Shown in pieces: positions 6,233 through 12,731 of a stretch of DNA of 12,731 nucleotides. The position numbers and the translations under genes are program-made. How positions within the stretch are numbered: the stretch's first letter is position 1; every line of letters starts with the position of its first letter. Below the pieces are notes generated by a model. That model did no database searches. It saw only the letters and a list, made by a program, of their open reading frames with translations, and was not told the DNA's origin. The DNA is from DASRVA01 sp050732935 (GTDB lineage: Bacteria; Gemmatimonadota; Gemmatimonadetes; JACCXV01; JAHWKZ01). The DNA is taken from NCBI GenBank assembly GCA_050732935.1, contig JBOHRW010000010.1, positions 1-12,731 of the forward strand, in the 5' to 3' direction.

Positions 6233-7840
6233 CTAGGCCGGGAAGTGGAGCTGCCGCACGTCCCGCACACCCTCGATCCCGCGCAGCGACGCCAGCACGT
6301 TGTCCGGCGCCGGCTGGTCCAGATTGATGAAGGCGAGCGCGGTCTCGCCCGGTGCTGAGCGGCCGAGCCGCCACTCGGCGATGTTGACGCCCGCCTCCCC
6401 GAGGATCGTCCCCACCCGACCGATCACGCCGGGGACATCCCGGTTCCACACGAGCAGCGCAGTCCCGACCGGGGGCGCGTCCAGATGGTAGCCGTCGATC
6501 TCGACCGCACGCGGCCGATCGTGGAACAGCGTCCCACCGACCGATCGCTCGCCCTGGTCGGTCGCGACCCGGCAGCCAATCAGGTTGGCGTACTCGGCGG
6601 CCGAGGCGCGGCGGCTCCGGATGACGTCGATCCCGCGCTCGGCGGCCACGATGCCCGCGTTCACCCAGTTCACCTCTTCGCCCGAGATCGGAGCGAGGAG
6701 ACCGCGCAGGAGCGCGGTCGAGATGGGCTGGGCGTGGGGCGCGACCTCGGGCCCCCGGACCTCGACCTCGACGCGCTCGAGGCGCCCCGGCGCCAGCGCG
6801 ACCGCGAGCCGTCCCAGCCGCTCGGCCAGGTCGAGCCACGGCCGGATCTCGGCCAGCCCGCCGGTCGCCACGAACGGCAGGTTGACCGCATTCCGGAAGT
6901 CCTCGCCCCTGAGCGCAGCCAGGACCTGGTCCACGATCTGGACCGAGACGTCGCGCTGGGCCTCGGCCGTCGAGGCGCCGAGGTGGGGGGTCACGACGAC
7001 GTCGTCGCGGCCGACCAGCAGGGTCCCAGAGGGCGGCTCGACCGCGAATACGTCGAACGCCGCGCCCGCCAACCGCCCCGCGTCCAGCGCGACCGCGACC
7101 GCCGCCTCGTCCACCAGCCCGCCACGCGCGCAGTTGACGAGGAGCGCCCCTGGCTTCACGCGCCCGAGGCGGTCGGTGTCCAGCAGGTTCCGCGTCTCGT
7201 CGGTCAGGGCGGCGTGGAGGGAGATGACGTCGGATTCGGCCAGAAGGCGGTCCAAATCGGCGAGCTCGACCTGGAGCTCCGCCGCCGTATCGGCCGCCAG
7301 GTAGGGATCGAAGGCGAGGACGGTCATCCCGAACCCCTGCGCCCGGCGCGCGACCTCGCGACCCACCCGACCCAACCCGATCAGCCCGATCGTCTTGCCG
7401 GCGAGCTGGACGCCCACGAAGCGCGAGCGCTCCCACGCCCCGCCCCTCAGGCTCCGCTCCGCCGCCGGCAGCCGCCGCGCCAGCGCCAGGAGGAGCGCCC
7501 AGGTGTGCTCGGCGGTCGCGACCGCGTTGGCCCCCGGCGTGTTCATGACGAGGACGCCGCGGCGGGTGGCCGCGTCGATGTCGATGTTGTCGATCCCGGC
7601 GCCCGCGCGGCCCACGACGCGCAGCCCCCCGGCCCGCGCCAGCAGCTCGTCGTCGACCTTGGTCCCGCTCCGGACGATCAGCGCCTCGTGCCCGGCGATC
7701 GCCTGGAGGACCTGAGCGCGCTCCATCTTCCCCGGCGCCGTCACCTCGGCGTCGGGCGCCGCCTTCAGCCGTCCCAGCCCGGCGTCCGAGAGCGGATCGG
7801 AGACGAGAATCCGGTAGACCTGGAGGGCGGTCGTCTTCAT
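6233..7840 (-). CDS. serA: D-3-phosphoglycerate dehydrogenase
   Basis: Predicted 535-aa enzyme that oxidises 3-phosphoglycerate to 3-phosphohydroxypyruvate with NAD+, the first step of serine synthesis. It has the long type I architecture. A split substrate-binding domain flanks a Rossmann domain (GLGRVG, 155-160). An allosteric substrate-binding (ASB) domain spans about 315-455. A C-terminal ACT domain lies about 460-535 (NRDVPGVIGRVGTILGEAGV) and would bind serine for feedback control. Catalytic residues are in place: Arg239 (NCARGG), Glu268 (FAVEPP) and His286 (TPHLG). RAGAGIDNIDIDAA (78-91) and GANAVATAEHT (103-113) are diagnostic. The length is normal for type I enzymes (about 525-535 aa). 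The ATG lies 13 bp after the stop of the F420-type oxidoreductase gene, with only AGGG as a weak ribosome-binding site, which suggests co-transcription. There is no serC or serB nearby. Identification is very secure. Confidence 0.96.
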   Translation of the reverse strand: MKTTALQVYRILVSDPLSDAGLGRLKAAPDAEVTAPGKMERAQVLQAIAGHEALIVRSGTKVDDELLARAGGLRVVGRAGAGIDNIDIDAATRRGVLVMNTPGANAVATAEHTWALLLALARRLPAAERSLRGGAWERSRFVGVQLAGKTIGLIGLGRVGREVARRAQGFGMTVLAFDPYLAADTAAELQVELADLDRLLAESDVISLHAALTDETRNLLDTDRLGRVKPGALLVNCARGGLVDEAAVAVALDAGRLAGAAFDVFAVEPPSGTLLVGRDDVVVTPHLGASTAEAQRDVSVQIVDQVLAALRGEDFRNAVNLPFVATGGLAEIRPWLDLAERLGRLAVALAPGRLERVEVEVRGPEVAPHAQPISTALLRGLLAPISGEEVNWVNAGIVAAERGIDVIRSRRASAAEYANLIGCRVATDQGERSVGGTLFHDRPRAVEIDGYHLDAPPVGTALLVWNRDVPGVIGRVGTILGEAGVNIAEWRLGRSAPGETALAFINLDQPAPDNVLASLRGIEGVRDVRQLHFPA

Positions 7841-7853
7841 GTGGGTCGAAACC

Positions 7854-8543
7854 CTAGCGGGCGATCCGGAAGTTGAACATGTGCGTCCCCAGGACGCCCA
7901 TCAGACGGATCCAGAGGGGGAGCAGCATCTCGGTCCCGCGGGCGGCCTCGATCCCGCCCAGGTCGAGAACGCTGTCGGGTTTCCAGCCGAACCAATCGTG
8001 GAGGTATCGCGCGACCTCGGCCTTGGCGGCAGAGTCGTCACCGCAGACGAAGATGACGTGGTTGCCGTCTTCCACCGCATCGGGCGCGATCATCATGTTC
8101 GCGTTCACGGTGTTCAGGGTCTTGACGACCTTCGCTTCGGGGAGCGCCCGCTGCACCTGCTCGCCCAGGGAGTCGGTGTTGCAGACGGTCAGGGTCGGCG
8201 GCATCCCCTGCGAGAAATCGAGCGGATTGGCGACGTCGATCAGGATCTTGCCGCTCAGGTTGGCCTCCCCGGCGGTCTCGAGGGCTTTCAGGCTACCCGT
8301 GCCCGCGGTCGCGTTGATGACGACCTCGCCGTGCGTCGCGGCCTCCTCGAAGGTGGCCACGCGGGCCGTGCCTTGCCCGCCCTCGGCGCTTGCGAGCCAG
8401 TCGGCGAGCGAGTCGCCCATGCCCCGCTTCTCGTCGAGCTTGTCGGGGCTCCGCGTCCCCAGAACCACGTCATGTCCCCGCTCGACCAGCTTCGCCCCCA
8501 GCGTCTGGCCGACGACGCCCGAGCCCATGATGCCGATCTTCAT
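7854..8543 (-). CDS. NADPH-dependent F420-reductase-family oxidoreductase
   Basis: Predicted 229-aa cytoplasmic Rossmann protein. It opens directly with MKIGIMGSGVVGQTLGAKL, the GxGxxG nucleotide loop (7-12). Thr30-Arg31-Ser32 after the second strand (VVLGTRSP) is typical of NADP(H) rather than NAD binding. VVINATAGTGS, LIDVANPLDF and VKTLNTVNANMM follow in the order seen in PF03807 F420-dependent NADP oxidoreductases. The C-terminal GGIEAARGTEMLLPLWIRL matches the family's end. Many bacterial members are in organisms without F420 and their true substrate is unknown, so the F420 name should be read as a family label. The start has AGGGAGAG about 7 nt upstream. It is first gene of the run leading into serA (13-bp gap), which hints at a linked NADPH or 2-ketoacid role, unproven. 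Confidence 0.88.
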   Translation of the reverse strand: MKIGIMGSGVVGQTLGAKLVERGHDVVLGTRSPDKLDEKRGMGDSLADWLASAEGGQGTARVATFEEAATHGEVVINATAGTGSLKALETAGEANLSGKILIDVANPLDFSQGMPPTLTVCNTDSLGEQVQRALPEAKVVKTLNTVNANMMIAPDAVEDGNHVIFVCGDDSAAKAEVARYLHDWFGWKPDSVLDLGGIEAARGTEMLLPLWIRLMGVLGTHMFNFRIAR

Positions 8544-8629
8544 GAGATTCTCTCCCTTCTTCTGCAGGAGATATCTTGTTCACCACGGTGCTTATACGGG
8601 ATACTGCATGAGCATCATAGTTGTACGGT
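8544..8629 (-). promoter_or_regulatory. Leader and probable promoter region of the oxidoreductase-serA unit
   Basis: This AT-richer stretch lies before the oxidoreductase gene on the minus strand. It contains two -10-like boxes, TATGAT (8614-8619) and TATAAG (8591-8596). Neither has a convincing -35 box at 16-18 bp, so no single promoter can be named. An 8-bp palindrome, AGATATCT, lies at 8569-8576. The ribosome-binding site AGGGAGAG is the last clear signal before the ATG. Confidence 0.35.
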
Positions 8630-8655
8630 CGGGGGTCGTCCGCCGAGGACCCCCG
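8630..8655 (-). terminator. Second hairpin between the M16 peptidase and oxidoreductase genes
   Basis: CGGGGGTC (8630-8637) and GACCCCCG (8648-8655) form a perfect 8-bp stem with a 10-nt loop. It lies about 105 bp past the M16 stop and just upstream of the oxidoreductase's possible -10 boxes. It lacks a T-tract. It may be a back-up terminator for the M16 transcript or a folded element near the next promoter. The rest of 8656-8734 shows nothing I can name. Confidence 0.35.
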
Positions 8656-8734
8656 GCTGGGCCACTGTGCAAGTCGATTTGAACACGGCGCGAGAGAGGG
8701 CTGACCCCGCCGGCATTCGGGGGAGCCGGCGGCT

Positions 8735-8760
8735 GCCGCGGGGCGCTTCGGGCCCGCGGC
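8735..8760 (-). terminator. Hairpin abutting the stop codon of the M16 peptidase gene
   Basis: GCCGCGGG (8735-8742) and CCCGCGGC (8753-8760) make a perfect 8-bp, all-GC stem with a 10-nt loop. It begins at the last base of the M16 TAG stop codon. There is no T-run after it on the minus strand. Position and strength suggest a transcript end or 3'-end protection, in line with other hairpins in this window that also lack T-tracts. Confidence 0.42.
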
Positions 8761-11597
8761 TACCGGCCCGCCGCCTCCTCGGGCATCCCCTCCCCCTCCG
8801 GCACCAGCGTCACCCGCACGAACCGCTCGGCCGGGAGCCAGCGGCGGGCGGCGTCGGTGATGGTGGCGGCGTCGAGAGCGGCGATCCGCTCCTCGTGCTC
8901 GAGGATCCGCACCGGCTCGAGGCCGTTGATCCAGACGTCCTGGAGCTGGTCGATCCACCACCCGTTCTCGCGCAGGTTGGTCTCGAGCTCGCGCCGCTGG
9001 CCTTCCCGCACCTTGGCGACCGTCTCCTCGTCGGCCCCTTCCTTCACCGCCTCGATCTCCATGAAGAGGGTGTCGACCAGGGCCTCGATGCGCGCCGGAT
9101 CGGCGCCGAAGCCGAGCCGCACCTGGTACTCCTCGTCCGGCCAGCGCTGCAGCCACCCGGCGACCCGGACGCCGTAGGTGCCGCCCAGGTCCTCGCGCAG
9201 GATTTCGCGCAGGCGGATTCTGAGATACTGGACCAGCGAGGTCATGGCATAGCGGCCCTCCGGGCTCCACGCCGCGTCGCCAGCGAAAACGATCTCGGTC
9301 CGGCTCTTGGGCTCGATCCCCTTCCGCACGGTCTTCCGGACGATGCCCGGCGGCGGGTCGATCCCGTTGTCCACCCACGTCTCGTCGCGGCCTGTCGAAG
9401 GCAGGCTTCCCAGCCAGTGCCGGACGAGCGGCAGGAGCGTGTCGGGATCGAAGGCGCCCACCAGGAAGAACGTGAAGTCGCCGAGGTCCGCGAAGCGATT
9501 TCCGTAGATCGCATGCGCCCGGTCGAGATCGATCCGCTCGACGTTCTCGACCGTCGGCAGCCAGGCCCGCGGATGATGCTGGGCGAGCGTCTGCGAGAGC
9601 GTGTCCTGGAACACGGCCTCCGGGCTCGCCGACCGGTTGGCGAACGAGGTCCGGAGCCGCTGCCGGAAAGCCTCGAAGGCGTCGGGGTCCTCGCGGGGAG
9701 CGGTGGCGTAGAGCCAGACCAGCTCGAGCATGGTCTCGAGGTCCTCGGGGGAAGCGCGCCCGGTGAACCCCTCCTGGAGACCGCCCACGACTGGCCGGAG
9801 AGAGACCTTCTTTCCGGCCAGCGCCTTCTCGAGGGTGATCTGACTCATGTCGCCAACGCCGCCCTCGTACATGACGGCATCGGCGAAGGCGGCGGTGACC
9901 ACGACGGAGTCCGGCGCCAGCGATGTGCCGCCCGGGCTCCAGGCCCGGAGGAGGATCTCGTCGGCCTTGAAGTCGGTCGGCCGGGCGACCAAGCGAACGC
10001 CGTTGCCGAATGTCCACTCGACGGCGCCGATCGCCTCCAGGCTCCGCGTGGCCGTGAGCGCCCCGGGCTCGGGCGGCGCGTCGACCAGGGGGCCGGTCGC
10101 GACCTCGTCCTCCCACGGCTCGATCTCCGTCCCCTCGACCGCTGCGACGATCGCCAGCAGCTCCTCGTCCGCGGGCGCCGTCAGCCCCTCCTTCTCGGGC
10201 GCGCTCACCACGACCACGCGGTTCTCGTCGGTCAGCCATTCGTCCGCGACCCGGTTCACCTCGTCGAGCGTGATCTCGGGGACGAAGCCCTGATGGAGCG
10301 GCCACGCCGTCTCGATCCCGGGCGCCGGCTCGTCCACCAGGAAGTGCTGCATGTACGCTCCGGCATAGCCCTGCGACTCCGTCTTCTCGCGCTCCAGGTA
10401 CGCGCTTTCGACCTGCCGCAGGAGCTCGGCCTTGGCGCGCTCGAGCTCGGACGGGTTGAACCCGTGACGGGCGGCCCGCTCGGCCTCGGTCAGAAGCGCC
10501 TCGATCCCGGCCCTGGCCCCGCCCTCCGGGACGGCGGCGGCCAGAACGGACACCTCGCTGGGGCGCACGAATCGGCCTTGGCCGGCGAACGCGAAGATGA
10601 ACGGCGCGTCCGGCCGCTGGACGATCTCCTCGAAGCGCGCGTTCAGCATGCGGTCGTGGAGCCCCTCGACGATCGAGCGCCGGTAGGCGGCCACCGTCCC
10701 CGTCTCCCGAAGGGCGTGCTTGTTGTAGATGGTGACGGTCGTGACCCGGGCCTCCGGGTCGGTCGCGACCGAGACCAGGGTCTCCGCGTGGTTCGGCACC
10801 GGGAACACCCCGCGTGGACGCGCTCCCTCGACCGCCGGTATCGCGCCGAAGTGACGATGGATCTTCCCCACCATCGAATCGGCGTCGAAGTCGCCGACCG
10901 CGATCACCGCCATGAGCCCCGGCCGGTACCAGTCCTCGTAGAAGCGGCGGACTGACTCGACCGGCGCGTCCTCGATGATCTCCAACTCGCCGATCGGCAA
11001 CCGCACGGCGTAGCGCGAGTCCTTGAAGATGACCGGCAGGTGCTCGTCCAGCATCCGCATCTCGGCGCCCCGGCCCAGGCGCCACTCCTCGACCACGACC
11101 GGCCGCTCCCGGGCGAGCGCTTCGGGCTCCAGGGAGATCCCGTGCGCCCAGTCCTCGAGGATCTGAAAAGCGGTCTCGACGACGGCCGCGCTGTCGGTCG
11201 GCACGGTCAGCATGAACACGGTCTCGTCGAAGCTCGTGAAGGCGTTCACGTCGGGACCGAACCGCATGCCGATCGACTCCAGGTAGTCGACAAGCTCCTC
11301 CTCCCCGAAATGAGCGGTCCCGTTGAACGCCATGTGCTCGAGCAGGTGGGCGAGCCCGCGCTGGTCCGCATCCTCCAGCACCGAGCCCGCGTCCACCACG
11401 AGCCGCAGCTCGGCCCGCTCGCGCGGCTCGCGGTTCTCGCGCACGTAGTACTTGAGGCCGTTGGGGAGGGTGCCCTGGATGACGAGCGGATCGAGGGGGA
11501 GAGTGTCCCCGGGCGCCAGCGCGGCCTCCTGTCCTCGGGCCGGACCCACGAACAGGGTCGTGATCGCGAAAACGTGGAGGGCCGCGGAGATCCGCAT
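8760..11597 (-). CDS. Exported M16 (insulinase/pitrilysin/PqqL-like) zinc metallopeptidase
   Basis: Predicted 945-aa exported peptidase. A signal peptide (MRISAALHVFAITTLFVGPARGQ) supports the ATG at 11597; the frame runs further upstream but that part is only the overlap with the TPR gene. The inverted zinc motif HLLEH (His84, Glu87, His88) is present. The third ligand is likely Glu171 in RERPVVVEEW. The full length holds two tandem M16 halves, an active N-terminal pair and a C-terminal pair without the zinc motif. The C-terminal half shows the M16C pattern, for example FFLVGAFDPDTLLPLV and the R/Y-type GGTYGVRV. The family forms a clamshell that degrades short unfolded peptides in the periplasm. 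It overlaps the preceding TPR gene by one base (TGATG), so it is probably translated by termination-reinitiation; a GGGAGG inside the TPR gene is too far away for normal spacing. The family call is secure; the substrates are unknown. Confidence 0.93.
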   Translation of the reverse strand: MRISAALHVFAITTLFVGPARGQEAALAPGDTLPLDPLVIQGTLPNGLKYYVRENREPRERAELRLVVDAGSVLEDADQRGLAHLLEHMAFNGTAHFGEEELVDYLESIGMRFGPDVNAFTSFDETVFMLTVPTDSAAVVETAFQILEDWAHGISLEPEALARERPVVVEEWRLGRGAEMRMLDEHLPVIFKDSRYAVRLPIGELEIIEDAPVESVRRFYEDWYRPGLMAVIAVGDFDADSMVGKIHRHFGAIPAVEGARPRGVFPVPNHAETLVSVATDPEARVTTVTIYNKHALRETGTVAAYRRSIVEGLHDRMLNARFEEIVQRPDAPFIFAFAGQGRFVRPSEVSVLAAAVPEGGARAGIEALLTEAERAARHGFNPSELERAKAELLRQVESAYLEREKTESQGYAGAYMQHFLVDEPAPGIETAWPLHQGFVPEITLDEVNRVADEWLTDENRVVVVSAPEKEGLTAPADEELLAIVAAVEGTEIEPWEDEVATGPLVDAPPEPGALTATRSLEAIGAVEWTFGNGVRLVARPTDFKADEILLRAWSPGGTSLAPDSVVVTAAFADAVMYEGGVGDMSQITLEKALAGKKVSLRPVVGGLQEGFTGRASPEDLETMLELVWLYATAPREDPDAFEAFRQRLRTSFANRSASPEAVFQDTLSQTLAQHHPRAWLPTVENVERIDLDRAHAIYGNRFADLGDFTFFLVGAFDPDTLLPLVRHWLGSLPSTGRDETWVDNGIDPPPGIVRKTVRKGIEPKSRTEIVFAGDAAWSPEGRYAMTSLVQYLRIRLREILREDLGGTYGVRVAGWLQRWPDEEYQVRLGFGADPARIEALVDTLFMEIEAVKEGADEETVAKVREGQRRELETNLRENGWWIDQLQDVWINGLEPVRILEHEERIAALDAATITDAARRWLPAERFVRVTLVPEGEGMPEEAAGR

Positions 11598-12731
11598 CAG
11601 CCGCGCCGCAGGCCTCCCAGCCGGATCGCTCCCTGACGGGCCTCTTCGGCCAGGGCGCGCATCTCCGGATCGGCATGGGCCCACGCCTGCGCGGCGATCG
11701 TGTAGCCGTCGCGTGCCTCTTCGAATCGCTCCAGCTCCTCGTACAGCTTCGCCGCCCGGAAGCGGGCCATGGGTTCCCACGACATCGACTCGAAATAGCG
11801 GAGGGAGTCCTCCGGGCGGCCCGCCTCGACGAGGATCTCCGCCAGAGACAGCCGAATCATCACGTTGATTCCGTTGCGAATCTCGTGGCCGGTCGCCTCA
11901 CGGCGCCCGGCCTCCAGCAGCGGGATCGCCCGCTCGAGGTCGCCCCGCCGCCAGGCGGCCACTCCCTCGACCGCGCGGGCGATCCCGAGCGCATAGCGGG
12001 CGTCCGTCGAGTCGCCCGCCTGCAGGCTGCTCTCGGACCATGCCCGGATGCGCCTCAGGGTTTGATCCACTGTCCCCCAATCCCCGCGCTCGGCCGCCCG
12101 TGCGCTGATCACGAAGCCGAACTCGGGAACGAGCGGGAAGTCCTCGTGGGCGAAGATCCCCTCGAGGTTGGCGAGCGCGGCATCGACCCGGTCCCGCGGC
12201 ACGGGATAGCCCCCCAGGTCGGCGGTATACAGTAAGACCGCAGGGAAGGCGGGCGGCAGGCTCTGCTCCTCCTCGAGCGCCGTGAGCACGGCCCCGATCC
12301 GGCCCGTACTCAGGCGGTTGAAGACCCAGAAGATGTGAGGGCCGGGGTCGGGTCCGGCGGAACGTCGCGCGCGGGCGAGGACCCGGCCCTGCTCCTCCAG
12401 GAGACTCGGGTGGCCGAGAGACAGGGCGAGCCCCGGCAGGTATATCGAGATCGTATCCAGCGTAGCCCAGGCGACGGTCCTCGTGGCCGAATCTCCGAAC
12501 GCGATCGCCAAGGCCATGTTGAAGCGCCGCTCGGTGTCGCTTCCCGCGGCGAGCTCCGTATAGGCGGTGACCCGCTCCGCGGCCAGCGCGCTATCCGCAT
12601 GCTGCTGGAAGGTGGCTTCGATGTAGTGGATCCACGCCGGGCCGAAGCGGGGATCCAGCTCGATCGCCTGGCCGAACGTGCGCTCGATCCCCTCCCTGGG
12701 CAGAAGCGCCTGCTCGCCGAAGTGGACGTAC
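11597..12731 (-). CDS. TPR-repeat protein, C-terminal part (runs off the right edge)
   Basis: The last 377 residues of a larger protein; the frame is open to the window edge, so the true start lies beyond 12731, and an internal ATG at 12517 should not be taken as the start. Helical repeat pairs are visible, for example FGQAIELDPRFGPAWIHYIE near the edge, RRGDLERAIPLLEAGRREA, LSLAEILVEAGRPEDSLRYF and AKLYEELERFEEARDGYTIA. It ends WAHADPEMRALAEEARQGAIRL, a C-terminal form often seen in TPR tails of bacterial serine/threonine kinases and BTAD-type regulators. Whether a kinase or DNA-binding domain precedes it cannot be seen. It directly precedes and overlaps the M16 peptidase gene by one base, so the two are co-expressed. 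Confidence 0.8.
   Translation of the reverse strand, partial: YVHFGEQALLPREGIERTFGQAIELDPRFGPAWIHYIEATFQQHADSALAAERVTAYTELAAGSDTERRFNMALAIAFGDSATRTVAWATLDTISIYLPGLALSLGHPSLLEEQGRVLARARRSAGPDPGPHIFWVFNRLSTGRIGAVLTALEEEQSLPPAFPAVLLYTADLGGYPVPRDRVDAALANLEGIFAHEDFPLVPEFGFVISARAAERGDWGTVDQTLRRIRAWSESSLQAGDSTDARYALGIARAVEGVAAWRRGDLERAIPLLEAGRREATGHEIRNGINVMIRLSLAEILVEAGRPEDSLRYFESMSWEPMARFRAAKLYEELERFEEARDGYTIAAQAWAHADPEMRALAEEARQGAIRLGGLRRG

Noticed and set aside
7839..10955. Very long plus-strand open frame (over 1000 codons) opposite the M16, oxidoreductase and serA genes.
   Set aside because: It is Arg/Gly/Asp/Pro-rich with no domain, and lies antisense to clear genes with intact motifs; a GC-bias shadow. 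The same holds for the long frames at 329-1606, 6485-7876 and minus 3194-5200.
11598..11780. N-terminal extension of the M16 peptidase.
   Set aside because: It overlaps the TPR coding region in another frame and is Arg/Gly-rich; the signal peptide begins at 11597.
1..12731. tRNA, rRNA, CRISPR array, insertion sequence, prophage or riboswitch.
   Set aside because: No cloverleaf with TTC loop, no spaced repeats, no transposase or integrase, and no known riboswitch core were seen by eye; a covariance-model search could still find a small RNA.

Overview
The window is GC-rich bacterial chromosomal DNA with Shine-Dalgarno sequences and sigma70-type promoters. Its gene families are secreted Nal1/trypsin-like proteases, signal-peptide amidohydrolases with a CIA30 tail, long M16 metallopeptidases, TPR regulators and PadR-like winged-helix regulators beside small membrane proteins. 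Together these suggest a Gemmatimonadota- or Acidobacteriota-like organism with a cell envelope. That placement rests on gene style only; there is no rRNA or marker gene here. No tRNA, rRNA, CRISPR array, insertion sequence or prophage gene was seen.

Layout. (1) 89-1528, minus: a secreted serine protease-like protein with an embedded EF-hand-like loop, a polyproline linker and a C-terminal beta module. (2) 1529-1761: a divergent promoter region with two well-formed sigma70 promoters. A paired AGTACT element lies over the rightward -10. (3) 1762-3315, plus: a tight three-gene operon of an exported DUF1579-like beta-barrel protein, a multi-pass membrane protein and a winged-helix regulator. (4) 3446-5281, plus: an exported amidohydrolase fused to a CIA30-like domain. 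(5) 5435-8543, minus: a probable four-gene unit. In transcription order it is an F420-type NADP oxidoreductase, D-3-phosphoglycerate dehydrogenase (serA), a 71-aa small protein, and an overlapping nucleotidyltransferase-fold protein resembling the NTase component of toxin-antitoxin pairs. (6) 8760-12731, minus: an exported M16 metallopeptidase preceded by, and overlapping by one base, the C-terminal part of a TPR protein that runs off the right edge.

Working together. The only clear metabolic enzyme is SerA (entry to serine biosynthesis). Much of the rest is export or periplasmic work: two peptidases, an amidohydrolase and a beta-barrel protein. The best candidates for something under-described are the regulator/membrane/beta-barrel operon with its own operator-like site, and the small-protein/nucleotidyltransferase pair, whose partner is not a recognisable HEPN or AbiEi protein. 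No complete new defence system or biosynthetic cluster is evident; most of the window is ordinary chromosomal content.
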